A stretch of DNA of 64,000 nucleotides. Origin: Antiaris toxicaria. Taxonomy: Eukaryota > Streptophyta > Magnoliopsida > Rosales > Moraceae. Position 1 is the stretch's first letter. Each line of letters begins with the position of its first letter. Both the position numbers and the translations under genes were made by a program. This document shows, piece by piece, positions 10,350 to 21,728 of the stretch. Under the pieces are notes generated by a model, which was given only the letters and a program-made list of their open reading frames with translations, made no database searches and was not told the DNA's origin. The stretch is from NCBI GenBank assembly GCA_035233585.1, contig CP141154.1, positions 64,572,501 to 64,636,500 on the forward strand. The letters are read 5' to 3'.

Positions 10350-12813
10350 TGTTAGGAAATGCCCTAAGTATTAGAGACATTTTGTTGTATTCATTTGGAA
10401 CTGGATAATAAAATTATATATAGAGGTTATTCATTACATTGCTATTTGTCCTCGTTTTATTTACATGTTAAAGTAAATGTAAGCAAATATGGCTCACTGA
10501 CTGTTTGTGTTAAAACTATTAGAACGTTGCATGCAATGGACTTTTGTATGCAAGAAGACAATGTTCTAAAGTTAGCGGTCTAAACTATGGTCTGTAGTCT
10601 ATGGGGTTAGACCGAGCATCTAACTCATGTTAAGACTATTATGTTGTCTAAAGCCTTGGAGGGGACGGTTTGTCTTGACTGTCTGGAGCTGGACTCCCAA
10701 GTAGAGACATAGATATGCTACTTGGTGGTGACATATTAGATCGGGACTAAAGCATGATTGATCTACGTAGTCCGCTATGAGTGGATCAATCTGCTTTTGA
10801 TGTTCATTGTGCAATAATCTTAATCCTAAGTAAATGAACTACTTCATGTATATGACTTGTATACTTTGATGTTCCAATGGCTAAAGCGTCTTAGAGGTAG
10901 TAAGCTTATAGACCTGTTCATTGGGTGCATGACTTGTATACGATGAAGGGTTTGTTTGCAGATATCGGAATCATAGCTCTAAGGAGTTAAAGGTTTCCTC
11001 TTAAAGGCATTATACTGAATGTGAAAATTGACAAGGCCTTGGGTCATCTGCTGGGCGGATGACTTCTTATTCACATATGGTGAATAATTATTTTCTTAAT
11101 TCGGTAGTATAATGGAACTTTATGATAGCCTGATCAGTAGGATTAAACGGACTTTGACCTAAGGCTGATCATGGATATCATATGAGGGTTTTGCATATAT
11201 GACAAGGTCATTGGATAGTAGCTTGTCACAGGCTTACGTAATACGGTATATAATTGGGAGTTCAGTTTCAGGATTATAGTGGTGTGACTCTGAAATTAGT
11301 GATCATATGATTAAGTTGTTTGGTACAGAATGATGATCATATGGAATCACGGGAGCCCGATTATATATATCCAATCAGTCCCTCTACTAGCTCCACATAA
11401 TTCCTTAACGTTTGGCAAATTGATTTGTGTATGCTATTGGCTAGTTTATTATGCATGGATGGTGATGATACAGGATTAGGATGGTAGATAAGATTCTCTC
11501 CAGTTGGATTCAGATTTTGTTTTGGATAATAGAGTACACAATTATTCGAACCCCAAATAAAGTTGCCATGATTTTATTTGAGATTGGATTGGAGTTGTAG
11601 AAAATTATCCATGAGAACAAGAATTTGAAACACAACCATTTTATGGATTTTGAAATTTGAATTTTGAAATTTGAATTTTGAATTTTGAAATTTGAAATTT
11701 GAAATTTGAATTTGAAATTCGAATTTAAAATTCGAATTTGAAATTCGAATTTGAAATTCGAATTTGAAATTTAAATTTGAAATTTGAAATTTGAAATTTG
11801 AATTTGAAATTCGAATTTGAGATTTGAAATTCAAATTTTGAATCACAGTCCAAGTAGGATTCGAATTTGTTGTGGAAAATCCACAAGGTTTGAAATTCGA
11901 ATTTGAGTTGGATTTGGAGAGGATAATCTTGTTAGAATCCTACTTGAATTTTGAATCCAAATCCCAACAAACAATGCACGAAATTTTGAGGATAATCTTC
12001 AATGGAATTTCGGTTTTTGTGGATAAGATTCAAGGGAAAAATTCAAGTTTCAATCCCAGTTGAATTTGGATTCTCTCCTCCATGAAGAATGGCCGAAATT
12101 TTGGAGATAATCTCCTAGGAAAATTCGGTTATTTTAGATAAGGTTGAGATAAGATTCAAGCTTGAAAATCCTAGTGGAATTTTTGATTCTCCCTTATCCA
12201 TAATGGCCGAATTTGTGGAGAAGATTTTCTCCTAGGAAATTTTGGATTTTTGGTTGAAAAAGGGAGATAAAATTCTAGTTAAAATCTTGTTTAGATTTGG
12301 ATTGAATTTATTCTAAGAAAACCGAATTTTATTGTTGGATTTTCCCATGGAAAAATTCAGATTTTTTGGTTATGGATAAGGGAAAATATCTTTTCCTAGT
12401 CCAATTCAAATTCAGAGAATCACCTCATGCAAGTCTATAAATAGAGGTCCTACCACTCCAGTTCTCTCAGACCACAGACTCTTAGGTGAGCAGGCTTATT
12501 GTTGCACAGCTCATCGTGACAATAAAGTTCTTTAGAGATCTGGGTGGTCGGAAGAAGACTAGCAGTGCTAGCATACCGATCGAGGTTCAGAGTGCCCACA
12601 CACTCAGCCATTCAGGAATTGGAGAATAGTAGAGAAGGCTAGTTGGTTGAAGCCTCCGGTCATTCTCCTCCTGCAAGATTGGCGTCCTTGAGGTATGAGT
12701 TTTAATTGTTGTTGGTTTATTGTATATGGCATCATGAGATATTTAACGATCTAAAAATTTTTATTGTTCCGCTGCGCCACTCTGATACGTTTTTACCGAT
12801 TTATTATCCTACA
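10350..12813 (+). repeat. E1 3' LTR
   Basis: 2464 bp, closely similar to the 5' LTR but with scattered substitutions and small indels. For example a 'tttaagcttt' stretch near 2813 is shorter near 11125, and the TTTGAA tract is longer (11649-11842). TATA box at 12434-12443. It ends tcctaca at 12813, followed by the degenerate target duplication. Confidence 0.95.
11649..11842. repeat. TTTGAA-type tract in E1 3' LTR
   Basis: Same class of array as at 3341-3520 but about 194 bp long, showing expansion or contraction since the two LTRs were identical. Confidence 0.9.
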
Positions 12814-14141
12814 GCGGTGGCCTTCTCCCCCTCCAAACCAAATAAAATTTTCAAAACCCTTCACCAAACCAGCTTCCAAACATCTTCCAAGCTTTAAGGG
12901 TCCAATCTAATAAGGTTAGTCTCCATTTTGGCATCTTTTTCTTGCCTTTTTGTTCTTTAAAACCATGGCTATGGTTGGGGGGGGGGGGGGGAGGGGAAGA
13001 ATTGTGAAAATTTGGTGTTAAACTTTGTTGTTTGGTATTGGTTAGTTTGTATGTTGGTTCAAGAGCATTTTGGAAGCATGAAACAAGCATTTTCCATGCA
13101 TGAGTTCATGCAAAGTTCGTGGTATTCAAGGGGATGAGACATGAAATTTTGTTGAGAATTAGATTGTGTTTTGGTTATGAATGAATTATGGTTGTGTTGG
13201 AATGCATGATTGTGATATTGGAACTTTAAAAAGAAAAATTTGGCTACAATTTTGCTGTGAAAATCCATGGCCTATATGAAAGAATTTTATGGAAAACTTT
13301 GTGAGAAAAATTAGATGAAAAGTTTGAGAAAAACCCTAGAAGGAAACCAAAACATTGGGTTTAAAGTTTGGAGCATAGAAACCGTGGGTTGTGTATGGAA
13401 ATGGAATAAAATTTGGTTAGGTTTGGCATAGGTTTATGCATTAAAAATCTTGACTTTTAAGTGTAAGAAATTATGTTTTGATGAGTGAAGATTTTGGTGC
13501 TTGAATTCAATAAAAATCATGCCTAATAATGAGAAAAAATGATAAAATTTTGTGTTGAATGGTGTATTGGTAATGTGGAAAAATTTTACGTAAAGGATTG
13601 GTGACTTTGCGTAAAATAGGCCTTTGGTATAGCACGTGACAGGTACTAAGATTCTGAGGCATACCTAACATTGGGAAAATCTAAAATTTAAGTGAAAATA
13701 TTGTCGAAATTTTAAAAAATGGCATAAAAGGCATTTCAAGAAATGAGGGATAAAAATGTCCTCGGGAATGTAGACTGAGACCTCTTGGTAAATTAGACTT
13801 GGAATTAGGAGAACAAACCTTTTTTAGGAATAGTAAATTGTCCCTCTAAAATTTTAAAACATTGAAGGAACGGGAAAAATGATGTTAGGGGTAATTTAGG
13901 AAACGTAGAGTAAGTTTATGGTCGGGATACAAAACCAGAGCCCCTCAGGAACCAAGGCTCGAAAATAGGATAACAAACATTTAAGAAGTAGTGAAATGTC
14001 CATTTGAGGCTTTGAAATATCAGAAACAAGAGAAACGACCCCAGGTGTCGGAATAGTGCCACCCGAGCATTGAGTAATAAATAGTTGCATGTGTTGCAGC
14101 AATGACTGCTACAAAAATGTAACAAAGTCTAATAAATATTA
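12814..14141 (+). repeat. Continuation of the old Gypsy LTR after E1
   Basis: No gene is seen. The segment matches in order the mid-part of the G3 solo LTR (60100-60660). Shared blocks include the gtaaaa ... ggcctttggtatagcacgtg motif, 'gaatagtaaattgtccctct', 'aacgaccccaggtgt' and 'aatagtgccacccgag'. It also resembles G1 near 27100-27560. It is cut off at 14141 where E2 starts. A run of 15 G (12977-12991) lies in it. Confidence 0.75.
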
Positions 14142-15135
14142 TGTAGGAAATAAATCGATAAAAACATATCAAAGTGGCGTAGCGGAATAACAATTTTTTT
14201 TTAAGATTGTTAAATATCTCATGATGTCGTATATAATAAACCAATAGCAATTTAAACTCATACCTCAAAGGACGCCAATCTGTAGGAGAAGAATGATTGG
14301 AGGGCTTCAACCAACTAGCCTTCTCTACTATTCTCCAATTCCCAAATGGCTGAGTGTGTGGGTACTCTGAACCTTGATCGGTATGCTATCATTACTAGTC
14401 TTCTTCTGACCACCCATATCTCTAAAGAACTTATTGTCACATTGAGCTGTGCAACAGTAAGCCTGCTCACCTGAGAGAACTAGAGTGGTAAGACCTCTAT
14501 TTATAGACTTGCATGAGGTGATCCTCTAAATTTGAATTAGATTAGGAGAAGATTTTCTCCCTTATCTGCTCACAAAATTTGAAATTACAAGGCCTAAAAC
14601 CACCAAAAGATTTCGGCCATTTTGGGATCTTTTCTTTCAAAATTCAAATAGGATTTTAACTTGAATTTTATCTCCTCATTCCCTCATAAATCTGATTCCC
14701 CTTTATGCCAAAAACATGACTAGATTCGATCATTAAAGTGTGAGGAGAATCAATATTCAAATAGGATTTTCTAACTTGAATTTTATCTCTTCCTTATCCA
14801 TAAAAAACCAAAAATCCCTTTGAGAATTTTCCCTCAAAATTTCGGCCAATTCCAGGGAGGAGAGTATCTAAATTCAACTGGGATTGAAACTTGAATTTTT
14901 CCCTGCATCCTTATCCACAAAAACTGAAAATATCTTGGAGGATTTTCCTAAACAAAAATTCCACCACTTTTGTTAGAGTTAGGATTCAAACAAGATTTCC
15001 TCTTCATAATCCAACTCAAATTCGAATTCTAGCCTTGTGGAAATATCCATAAAGAATTCGAATTCCACTTGGACCATGATTAATTTCAAATTTCAAAATT
15101 CAAAATTCAAATTTTAAATTTCAAATTTCAAATTT

Positions 15136-15167
<32 letters not shown>

Positions 15168-16213
15168 CAAATTTAAATTTCAAATTCAAATTTCAAAATC
15201 TACAAACAGTTGTATTTCAAATTTTTGTTCTCATAGATAACTTTCTATAACTCCAATCCAATCTCAAATAAAATTATGACAACTTTATTTGGAGTTCAAA
15301 TAATTGTGTACTCTATTATCCAAAACAAAATATGAATTCAACTGAAGAGAATCTTGTCCACCATCCTAATCCTATGTCAACATCATCCATGCATAATTAA
15401 CTAGCCAATAAGCATACACAAATCAATTTGCCAATCGTTAAGGAATTATGTAGAGCTAGTAGAGGGACCAATTGGACATATATAATCGGGCTCCCATGAA
15501 TCCATATGATCATTATTCTCTACCGACCAACACAATCATACAATCACTACTTTCAGAGTCACACCACTATAAACCTGAAACTGAACTCCCAATTATATAC
15601 CGTATTACGAAAGTCTATGGCAAGCTAATATCTAATGACCTTGTCATATATGCAAAACCCTCATATGATATCCATGATCAGCCTTAGGTCAAAGTTCATT
15701 TAATCTTACTGATCAGGCTATCTTAAAGTTCCATTATACTACCAAATAAGAAAATGATTATTCACCGTTTGCGAATAACAAGTCATCCACCCAGCAGACG
15801 ACCCAAGGTCTTGTCCATTTTCACATCCAGTATAATGCCTTTAAGAGGATACCTTTAACTCCTTAAAGCTATGATTCCGATATCTATAAACAAACCCTTC
15901 ATCATATACAAGTCATGCACCCAACGAACCAGTCTATAAGCTTACTACCTCTGAGACGCTTTAGCCATTGGAACATCAAAGTACACAAGTCATATACATG
16001 AAGTAGTTCATTCACACAGGATTAATGTTACTGCACAATGAATGTCAAAAGCTGATTAATCCACTCATAGCAGACCACGTAGATCAATCACGCTTTAGTC
16101 CCGGTCTAATATGTCACTACCAAGCAACATATCTATGTCTCTACTTGGGAGTGTATGCTCCAGACAGTCAAAATACATCAAAATGTCTATAATGCTTAGG
16201 GCATTTCCTAACA
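14142..16213 (-). repeat. E2 3' LTR (minus)
   Basis: It starts tgtaggaaataaatcg and ends cctaaca on the plus strand, the reverse of the family LTR ends. It is only 2072 bp: part of the presumed R region and about 260 bp next to its start (near 16160-16190) are missing. TATA box on minus at about 14497-14506. TTTGAA-type tract at 15083-15199. Confidence 0.93.
15083..15199. repeat. TTTGAA-type tract in E2 3' LTR
   Basis: About 117 bp, reverse orientation of the tract described in E1 (aaatttcaaattcaaat-type units). Confidence 0.85.
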
Positions 16214-16227
16214 ATCTCCTTATTGCC
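16214..16227 (-). other. E2 polypurine tract (minus)
   Basis: Read on the minus strand it is ggcaataaggagat, between the stop codon (16228) and the 3' LTR. Confidence 0.75.
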
Positions 16228-17999
16228 CTAAGCCAGTAGATGTGCCATGTTACGTATCTCCATCACCTCTACATGCCTCTCAAAGCTTCTAGCCACCAAA
16301 GTCTTAGTAAAGGGATCGATAATGTTGTCCTCGGACGTGATCTTACATACATCTACTTGTCCTGTCTCCATGTGCCCGCTAATAATGTGATACCTTCGAT
16401 CTATGTGCTTGGTCCTCTTATGGTGCCAAGATTCCCTTGTATTGGCAATAGCCCCAATGTTATCATAGTAAAGTGTAATAGGCTTGTCAACACCCGGAAT
16501 GACCTCAAGGTCTCTAAAGAACTTGTGGAGCCAAACCACTTCTTTAGATGCCTCAACAGCAGCTACATACTCAATCTCCATCGTAAAGTCTGATGTGTAA
16601 CCCTGCTTCACGCTCCTCCACACAATGGTGCCTCCTCCGAGCAAGAACACTGATCCTGATGTCGATTTTCTTGAATCCTTGCAAGTCTGGAAGTCTGAGT
16701 CCGTGTATCCTACGGGTGTTAGGGCCTCTCCAGAATACACTAGCATATAATCCCTCGTTCTCTTAAGATACTTGAGTATATGCTTTATTACTTGCCAGTG
16801 CTTGGTTCTAAGATTCGCTTCATATCAACTCACCATACCTACTGTAAAACATATGTTCGGTCGAGTGCAAAGAATAACGTACATAAGGCTACCCACAACG
16901 GATGTATAAGGGACCTTACTCATATGCTCTCTTTCTTCCAATGTCTTTGGATAGCCATCCAATGAAAGAGTTAGACCTGCAATAGAAAGTTGTGAACCTT
17001 TCTTTGCCTCTTGCATTTCATATTTATCAATTATTTTATCTATGTATGAAGCTTGGGATAACGCTATCATTTTGTTCTTTCGATCTCTGAAGAGACGAAT
17101 GCCTAGAATATAATTAGCTTCTCCCAAGTCCTTCATGTCAAATTGTTGGAGCATCCAAAGCTTGACCGATGATAAGTTCCCTACATCATTCCCAATGAGT
17201 AGTATATCATCGACATAGAGTACTAGAAAGCTTGCCATCCTTAATACATTTATAAATACAGGGTTCATCAACGTTCTGCTCAAAACTAAATTTCTTGATC
17301 GCTTGATCAAATCTCTGGTTCCACGAGCGGGATGCTTGCTTTAATCCATAAATAGATCTAAGCAACTTGTAGACTTTTATTTCTTGGCCTTTTGCCACGA
17401 ACCCTTCGGGTTGTATCATGTAGATACATTCCTCAAGATGGTCATTCAGGAATACCGTCTTGATGTCCATTTGCCATATCTCGTAATCGAGAGATGCAGC
17501 AACAGATAGAAGAATACGGATAGACTTCAGCATAGTAATAGGCGAAAAGTTTTCATCGTAATCGATTCCAGCCTTTTGCGTGTATCTCTTTGTAACCAGT
17601 CTAGCTTTGAAAGTTTCCATTCTCCCTTCCTCCTCCTTCTTTCTCTTGTAGATCCACTTGCATTCAATGTGTTTTATCCCATCTGGAAGATCTACAAATT
17701 CCTAAATAGAGTTGGATTTCATAGAATCCATCTCATTGTTCATGGCCTGTTCCCAAGATTTAGAATCAACATCATTTATAGCTTCATCATAGGTGACCGG
17801 ATCACCCTTATGCTCATGAGCCTCGGCCTGGTATACCTCAGCATCATACATGAAGAAATTAGGCATCTTCGAAACCCTCCCACTATGACGAGGCACCCTA
17901 AATTGTTGATCGTCTACAGGTCTTTCACCAGAACTCGGACTTACGTCCAAGACCGAAATCTGTGGAGTAGTTCTTTCACCCGATAACTCCTCTAGCACC
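16228..17999 (-). pseudogene. E2 Copia pol, RT and RNase H part (broken)
   Basis: The C-terminal third of the polyprotein on the minus strand. It runs from the linker before RT (EVYQAEAHEHKGDPVT near 17800) through RT (YVDDILLIG near 17205) to RNase H (GYTDSDFQTCKDSRKS and ADPFTKT-like motifs, here IDPFTKT) and stops at 16228. Breaks are a stop where other copies have Trp (near 17704), a small indel near 17240 that shifts the frame, and a stop just after MVS (near 16825), where other copies have Arg. The upstream part continues at 43121 after E3. Without these breaks it would supply RT and RNase H activity. Confidence 0.92.
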
Positions 18000-19348
18000 T
18001 GTTAGGAAATGCCATAAGCATTAGAGACGTTTTGATGTATTTATTTTGAACTAGATAATAAAATTATATATAGAGGTTATTCATTACATTGCTATCTGTC
18101 CTCATTTTATTTACATGTTAAAGTAAATGTAAGCAAATATGGCTCCCTGACTGCTTGTGTTAAACTGTTAGAACATTGCATGCAATGGACTTTTGTATGT
18201 GAGAAGACAATGTTCTAAAGTTAGTGGTCTAAACTATGGTCTGTAGTCTATGGGGTTAGACCGAGCATCTAACTCATGTTAAGACTATTATGTTGTCTAA
18301 AGCCTTGGAGGGGACGGTTTGTCTTGACTATCTGGAGCTAGACTCCCAAGTAGAGACATAGATATGTTGCTTGGTGGTGACATATTAGACCGAGACTAGA
18401 GCGTGATTGATCTACGAAGTCTGCTTTGAGTGGATCGATCTGCTTTTGACGTTCATTATGCAGTAACCTTAATCCTGAGTTAAAGGATAGCTTCATGTAT
18501 ATGACTTGTGTACTTTGATGTTCCAATGGCTAAAGCGTCTCAAAGGAAGTAAGCTTTTAGACCGGTTCGTTGGGTGCACGACTTGTATACGATGAAGGGT
18601 TCATTTACAGATATCGGAATCATAGCTCTAGTGAGGAGTTAAAGGTATCCTCTTAAAGGCATTATACTGAATGTGAAAATGGACAAGGCCTTAGGTCGTC
18701 TGCTGGGCGGATAACTTCTTATTCACATATGGTGAATAATCATTTTCTTTATTCGGTAGTATAATGGAACTTTAAGATAGCCTGCTCAGTAGGATTAAAT
18801 GGACTTTGGCCTAAGGCTTATCATAGATATCATATGAGGGTTCTGCATACATGACAAGGTCATTGGACGATAGCTTGTCACAAGCTTACGTAATACGGTA
18901 TAAAATTGGGAGTTCAGTTTCAGGTTTATAGTGGTGTGACTCTGAAATTAGTGATCATATGATTGAGTTGTTCGGTAAAAGAATGATGATCATATGGATT
19001 TGTGGGAGCCCGATTATATATGTCCAATCAGTCCCTCTACTAGCTCCACATAATTCCTTAACGTTTGGCAAATTGATTTGTGTATGCTATTGGCTAGTTT
19101 ATTATGCATGGATGGTGATGACATAGGATTAGGATGGTAGACAAGATTCTCTCTGGTTGGATTCAGATTTTGTTTTGGATAATAGAGTACACAATTATTC
19201 GAACTCCAAATAAAGTTGCCATGATTTTATTTGAGATTGGATTGGAGTTGTAGAAAATTATCCATGAGAACAAGAATTTGAAACACAACTGTTTTGTGGA
19301 TTTTGAAATTTGATTTCTGAAATTTGAAATTTGAATTTTGAAATTTGA

Positions 19349-19412
<64 letters not shown>

Positions 19413-20458
19413 AAATTTGAAATTTGAAATTTGAAATTTGAAATTTGAATTTGAAATTCGAATTTGAAATTTGAAATTCAAATTGTGAATCACAATCCAA
19501 GTGGGATTCGAATTTGTTGTGGTAAATCCACAAGGTTTGAAATTCGAATTTGAGTTGGATATGGACAGGATAATCTTGTTAGAATCCTACTTGAATTTTG
19601 AATCCAAATCCTAACTAATGATGGATGAAATTTTGAGGATTATCCTCAATGGATTTTCGGTTTTTGTGGATAAGGTTCAAAGGAAAAATTCAACTTTCAA
19701 TCCCAGTTGAATTTGGATTCTCTCCTCCCCAGAAAGTGGCTGAAATTTTGGAGCATATCTCCTTAGGAAAATTCGGTTATTTTGGATAAGGATGAGATAA
19801 GATTCAAGCTTGAAAATCCTAGTGGAATTTTGATTCTCCCTTATCCTAAAAGTGGCCTAAATTTTGAGGAGATTTTCTCCTTGGAATTTTCAGATTTTTG
19901 GTTGAAAAAGGGAGATAAAATTCTAGTTAAAATCTTGTTTAGATTTGGATTGGATTTATCCTAAATGGCCGAATTTTATTGTTGGGATTTTCCCATGGAA
20001 AATTTGGATTTTATGGTTGTGGATAAGGGAGAATATCTTCTTCTAATCCAATTCGAATTCAGAGAATCACCTCATGCAAGTCTATAAATAGAGGTCCAGC
20101 CACTCCAGTTCTCTCAGACCACAGACTCTCAGGTGAGCAGGCTTCTTATTGCACAGCTCATCGTGACAATAAGTTCTTTAGAGATCTGGATGGTCGGAAG
20201 AAGACTAGTAGTGCTAGCATACCGATCGAGGTTCAGAGTGCCCACACACTCAGCCATTCGAGAATTGGAGAATAGTAGAGAAGGCTAGTTGGTTGAAGCC
20301 TCCGTTCATTCTCCTCCTACAGATTGGCGTCCTTAAGGTATGAGTTTTAATCGTTGATGGTTTATTGTATATGGCATCACGAGATATTTAACGATCTAAA
20401 AATTTTTATTGTTCTGCTGCGCCACTCTGATACGTTTTTACAGATTTATTTTCGTACA
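18000..20458 (+). repeat. E3 5' LTR
   Basis: 2459 bp. It starts tgttaggaaatgcc and ends ttcgtaca, with one change from the usual tcctaca. TATA box at 20081-20090, presumed R-region donor-like aggtgagcagg near 20131. TTTGAA-type tract at 19301-19490. Confidence 0.94.
19301..19490. repeat. TTTGAA-type tract in E3 5' LTR
   Basis: About 190 bp. The corresponding tract in the E3 3' LTR is reduced to about 50 bp (24779-24829). Confidence 0.85.
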
Positions 20459-20459
20459 A

Positions 20460-20478
20460 TTGGTATCAGAGCCATCTC
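20460..20478 (+). other. E3 primer binding site (tRNA-iMet type)
   Basis: ttggtatcagagccatctc, one base after the LTR end. Confidence 0.93.
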
Positions 20479-20995
20479 ATGACTATGCCATGTACATAAA
20501 TTAGACAATTACTTAGTCTTTTTATTTACGTATGGATTTGATATTTAGAGAGTGGCATTCTAGGGTTCCTTTATGTTGTTATCATGGATTATGTATAAAG
20601 TATGTGGTTATTTTAATTGTATGAATTATTATAAGCATGCTTGTTTATGCCGGTTATGGTTCCTTAGAATTTAGAAAAATTGTATCTAGTAATTTTTATG
20701 TAACCATGGGAGAAGTTTATTAACACTGTAATTTTCCCATGGATTTTAATTGTTGTCTCTTAGAATTATTATGGTTAGAATTTTGTACATCGGAAACGGT
20801 TTAGGAAATTTTATGTAATTATTCTTAGAGGAAATTGAAGATTGAAGACCGTAATTTATTTTTCCCAAAAGTTAAATTTGATTTAAAAGTTGAAATTTTG
20901 ATTGTGTGAAAAATTTCAATTTAATTAGGATTCAAATTAATTTTTGGAGATCCTAATAGGTAAATTGGAATATGGCACAAAAATCGAGACATGAC

Positions 20996-21192
20996 CCCTC
21001 GAGACAGGCCGACGGGCCTTGGTAGGGCTACAGCCCCTGCCCTAGGGTAGGATGGGGCTGCGGTAGCCCCTGTGCAGGCCATAACCACCCACGGCCGCAG
21101 GCTTGGCCTGTAGCCGACGGTGGCCGTGGCCTGCCCAAGGCTGGCCGCAACCTGGACGTGCAGCCTGCCGGCTGCTGCACCCACCCTGGGCG
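20996..21192 (+). other. Truncated GC-rich leader cassette of E3
   Basis: Starts like the E1 and E4 cassettes (gacaggccgacgggcc) but passes at about 21190 directly into 'tatattgatcatac', which in E1 lies at 5751. About 500 bp are therefore deleted, including the conserved splice donor. The hairpin block accacccc-type (21340-21650) and the acceptor tttatttcag before gag remain. Confidence 0.7.
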
Positions 21193-21728
21193 TGCTATAT
21201 TGATCATACATAATTTGTCAAAACTTGCATGTTTTACAAAATATTGAGTGGGAGAGGCTTTCAAACAAAACCCACGGCCTCCATTGTTGATCCATATGTG
21301 AACGCATGGTAACGCCTCGCGTCAGTTCTGCCCTGACCACACCCCTCAGTAGGTGTTTACCGCCGCCGGTATACTAGATTGGATCTCCTATGTCGAAAAC
21401 ATGTTCGGGTATGATCCTATTCATGACCACCCCTTGGTGGCTTGGTAGGATGTGGATTGAGCTACGCAAACAATGGTTATACACTCAAGACTCGTTTAGT
21501 TATTAACCTTCCCTAGAAGCTCTATTAACTAAACTGGTGGCCAAATAAGCGGTTATTAATATATGTCTTAACCTTGGAGGATTTAAGGCAACATATATTA
21601 ATTGGACGGGGTCCATGTTCTGGCTATTTGTTTTCACGACCACCCCTCGGTGGCTTGGGGCAATGGGTGCTGAGAATTACCATTGCAATGCTACATGTTT
21701 TTCAAGTTTCATGTAGGAACATACTTGT

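Larger units (their letters stand above)
2035..12813 (+). mobile_element. E1: complete but inactive Copia LTR retrotransposon
   Basis: Two LTRs of 2456 and 2464 bp, both starting tgttaggaaatg and ending tcctaca, flank an internal region with a tRNA-iMet-type primer binding site, gag-pol in Copia order (integrase before RT) and a polypurine tract. The flanking five bases are gccgt (2030-2034) and gcggt (12814-12818): a target duplication with one mismatch. Removing E1 and one duplication joins 'catttctagccgt' to 'ggccttctcccc' in the host Gypsy LTR. The TSD mismatch and many stops point to an older insertion. Assignment to the Angela/Tork side of Copia is from remembered similarity of the Gag and protease motifs, not a search. 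Confidence 0.95.

Noticed and set aside
12977..12991. Run of 15 G in the old Gypsy LTR
   Set aside because: A homopolymer likely due to slippage; the exact length may also be a sequencing artefact.
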